The notes below the pieces were generated by a model. That model searched no databases. It was not told the DNA's origin and worked only from the letters and a program-made list of their open reading frames with translations. A stretch of DNA of 24,321 nucleotides from Intoshia linei (taxonomy: Eukaryota > Orthonectida > Rhopaluridae): assembly GCA_001642005.1 (NCBI GenBank), contig LWCA01000533.1, forward strand, positions 1 to 24,321, in the 5' to 3' direction. Below are positions 22,650 to 24,321 of the stretch, piece after piece; positions within the stretch are counted from its first letter, which is position 1, and each line of letters begins with the position of its first letter. A program made the position numbers and the translations under genes.

Positions 22650-22840
22650 GATAAAAAATATATTTGATAGAAATAACTTTTTTCAAATATTTAATTGTTG
22701 AAATATTTTAGACTTTATTTTAATTCAGAGTGATAATAAATTTTACAATATCAAATTTACAATAGTTAAAACTTTATTAAAGTTTCAAAAATTTATCCAA
22801 GTTTGGCAATTTACTTGGTTAATTGAATTTAAACACAATC
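22650..22840. promoter_or_regulatory. Short intergenic region, possible bidirectional promoter
   Basis: About 190 bp of AT-rich DNA between the HUWE1 start (22649, -) and the first ATG of the small + strand gene (22841). It is probably where both transcripts start. No specific motif is identified. Confidence 0.3.
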
Positions 22841-22948
22841 ATGGTAATGAATGTAAAATTAGCTTGTTTGTCAATTTAAGTACTCGTGAATGGTTGTGAT
22901 GCTTGCATAACAGATGCCGAAGTCAACACCTGTCCATTTAAAAAAAAT

Positions 22949-23125
22949 ATGGTAAAATACAAGACTTATGAAGATGCCCTTTTTATTAAAGAAGTAGAAA
23001 CAAACAGTGTAGTCAATTTCAGCAAAATTCAAGTATGCAGGTTTCTTTTTCTGTCGACAGCAATGATTCTACTTGGATGTGCCATTATAATTATCAGTTT
23101 TTATATTTGGTATTTGTATTTTTGA
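22949..23125 (+). CDS. Small tail-anchored membrane protein (58 aa from this ATG)
   Basis: Unrecognised. From ATG 22949 the product is a polar N-terminus (MVKYKTYEDALFIKEVET) followed by a C-terminal hydrophobic helix (about residues 34-57, CRFLFLSTAMILLGC) ending WYLYF, a tail-anchored layout. AATAAA at 23135-23140 lies ten bases after the stop. The same frame stays open back to 22880 and adds VLVNGCDACITDAEVNTCPF, with three cysteines. Before that, an in-frame TAA (22877-22879) separates it from ATG 22841 and a short leader MVMNVKLACLSI. The real start may be 22949, or the longer frame may be a spliced exon or a gene broken by TAA. It is divergent from HUWE1 and convergent with the ORF at 23329-23156. 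Confidence 0.5.
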   Translation: MVKYKTYEDALFIKEVETNSVVNFSKIQVCRFLFLSTAMILLGCAIIIISFYIWYLYF

Positions 23126-23133
23126 AAATATGT

Positions 23134-23147
23134 AAATAAATTTATTT
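23134..23147. terminator. Palindromic double polyadenylation signal between convergent genes
   Basis: AAATAAATTTATTT is a perfect 14-bp palindrome carrying AATAAA on both strands, placed 9-10 bases after each of the two facing stop codons (23125 and 23156). It probably serves both transcripts. Confidence 0.55.
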
Positions 23148-23155
23148 TTTACAAG

Positions 23156-23329
23156 TTAGTACAAAATGTTTAAAAATGCCATTAAAACGCATGATCCAGC
23201 TATGAACCAATCTTTTCTTTCGCCTAGTTTTTTTATTTTCATCAAATTAAAATTTTTTATACCGATTCTAGCAAATTTCCAAAATATCCCTCGAAAACTA
23301 AATTGAATATATTGATTTAGAAACTGCAT
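23156..23329 (-). CDS. 57-aa small membrane protein, tail-anchored type
   Basis: Unrecognised small ORF from ATG 23329 to TAA 23158-23156, with an in-frame stop a short distance upstream. The N-terminus is basic and aromatic (MQFLNQYIQFSFRG, FWKFARIG), followed by a Lys-rich stretch KIKKLGERKDW and a C-terminal helix FIAGSCVLMAFLNILY that ends at the stop. Basic residues just before a terminal helix resemble small mitochondrial or ER membrane proteins, but I cannot match it to a family. AATAAA follows nine bases after the stop on this strand. The composition is less AT-biased in third positions than a random ORF here would suggest, but the ORF is short and may be chance. Confidence 0.45.
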   Translation of the reverse strand: MQFLNQYIQFSFRGIFWKFARIGIKNFNLMKIKKLGERKDWFIAGSCVLMAFLNILY

Positions 23330-24249
23330 TTTAAATATGTGATAATCATTTTGTTAAATTTTATGGCTGGTTCTGTTTTTGGTCAGTTTCTATATTATTT
23401 AAATTTGATAATAATTTTCAAGATATTTGTAACGATAATAATTTTTTTAACCTGAAGAGCTACCCATTTCATAGCGTAAAATGAAAACTAGAAATTTAGA
23501 GTTTTTATTTGATTTGTAAAGCAATAACCACGTTCAATTGAATACAATTGCAGATAGGGATATTATTTATGCATAAAATTTAATTAGGTATTTTTTAAAC
23601 TACAACACTTTCTAAAAAAATAAATTTTTTATTGAAATTAAGTATGAATCATAATTAGTGAATGTGCCGGGAATTAAATTTTCCGAAAAAAATTGAGACA
23701 TACATGTATTTGATTTATGTTTGTTATTACTATGAAAATATGATTATATTATAATATTTAAAATTTACCATTTCAAAAATCCCACCACTAATAAAATTTA
23801 ATCAAAAATACCATTGCAAGCCCTCATGGAAAAATTGACTTACACTGATATTCTTTTCAAAAATCCGATTTTACAAAATATTATGAAAAAAATCCACTTC
23901 ATCAAACTACAAATAAAAAATCTAATTTTCCAGACCTTAATGAAAAAATATCCTTTTTTTAAAAACCTTCTTATTCCAACCGCAAATTACTAACGCTTAA
24001 GGGAATTATCCTCGTTTTCCAATATTATTTTGAAAAATATTATGAGTTGTTACGAACTGGAACGCTATCATCAAGATTGTTAAAATTAAAGGAACCCTTA
24101 TGACCAAGGATGATACCAGCAAAATTAATCAATTTTTTAAATACGATTAAATTTTGATGTATAATCACAATTTAAATTAATAATTATCAATATTAATATA
24201 TTATAATATACAAGAAAAATTAGCATTAGGATTGGAAATATCATTTTAA
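23330..24249. other. Gene-free repeat-rich stretch
   Basis: No supported gene. It contains the second copy of the dispersed repeat (23768-23836) and further degenerate units to about 23951. Short coding-like pieces at 24030-24150 (such as YYELLRTGTLSSRLL) break after a few dozen codons and may belong to the transposase fragment that follows. Confidence 0.45.
23768..23951 (+). repeat. Dispersed repeat, copy 2, with degenerate tandem units
   Basis: Bases 23768-23836 match 2819-2875. After them, units built on TTTCAAAAATCC...TTATGAAAAAAATCC recur at about 23851-23893 and 23911-23951. Reverse-complement relatives are found in HUWE1 intron 3 at 19741-19790 and 19981-20021. Confidence 0.5.
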
Positions 24250-24321
24250 AAATTATCAGTGCATAACATTTTGTTCAGAATGTTATGTAAAATGCCATTA
24301 ACCGAAGCTTCAGTTGAAAGA
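24250..24321 (+). mobile_element. Possible hAT transposase C-terminal dimerisation fragment, cut by the window edge
   Basis: The open frame from 24250 to the end reads KLSVHNILFRMLCKMPLTEASVER. The pattern L-x-x-[IL]-L-x-x-[LM]-P-[VL]-[TS]-x-A-S-x-ER is the hallmark of the hAT dimerisation region, usually followed by SFS just past this edge. Only 24 codons are visible, so the call is tentative. Confidence 0.45.

Noticed and set aside
1-24321. tRNA, rRNA, CRISPR arrays or bacterial operon signals
   Set aside because: None seen; the repeats present are microsatellites, 21-bp tandem units and dispersed transposon pieces without array structure.

Overview
This is a very AT-rich stretch of eukaryotic, almost certainly animal, nuclear DNA, probably from an invertebrate. 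The main argument is a giant HECT E3 ligase of the HUWE1 type: DUF908/DUF913 armadillo region, WWE, acidic tract, three ubiquitin-binding (UBM) motifs and a C-terminal HECT. It is split by short GT-AG introns and surrounded by decayed eukaryotic transposons. I cannot name the species.

Layout. Bases 1-1643 hold a broken Ty3/Gypsy-type pol fragment on the + strand (end of RT, RNase H, integrase) with several frameshifts and a stop. Bases 1846-2409 and 4029-5306 (+) encode two related, cysteine-free, multi-pass membrane proteins of a family I do not recognise. The second, 425 aa, appears to contain two copies of a four-helix module; the first carries only the C-terminal module. Between them lie remnants of a pogo/Tigger-like DNA transposon on the - strand, about 2938-3744. 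Bases 5476-5869 (-) carry traces of a small single-pass membrane protein whose helix is encoded by 21-bp tandem units, and a second cluster of such units lies at 5998-6098.

Bases 6330-22649 (-) are one gene, which I assemble from seven exons into a HUWE1 orthologue of about 4582 aa. Exons 1-3 (22649-21458) encode the N-terminus and DUF908. Exon 4 is a single uninterrupted 12,014-nt exon (19576-7563). Exons 5-7 (7290-6330) finish the HECT domain. The codon for the catalytic cysteine is split by the last intron. Two introns are only 39 and 44 nt long.

Beyond HUWE1, a small + strand ORF (ATG 22949, stop 23125) and a 57-aa - strand ORF (23329-23156) converge. Both encode proteins of 57-58 aa with a C-terminal membrane helix. 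Their stop codons are 30 bp apart, and a 14-bp palindrome between them supplies AATAAA on both strands. The rest (23330-24321) is repeat-rich and ends in what looks like a hAT transposase dimerisation segment running off the window.

The genes do not form an obvious pathway. HUWE1 is a housekeeping ubiquitin ligase flanked by repeat-rich accessory DNA. The best candidates for undescribed biology are the paired cysteine-free membrane proteins and the convergent tail-anchored microprotein pair.
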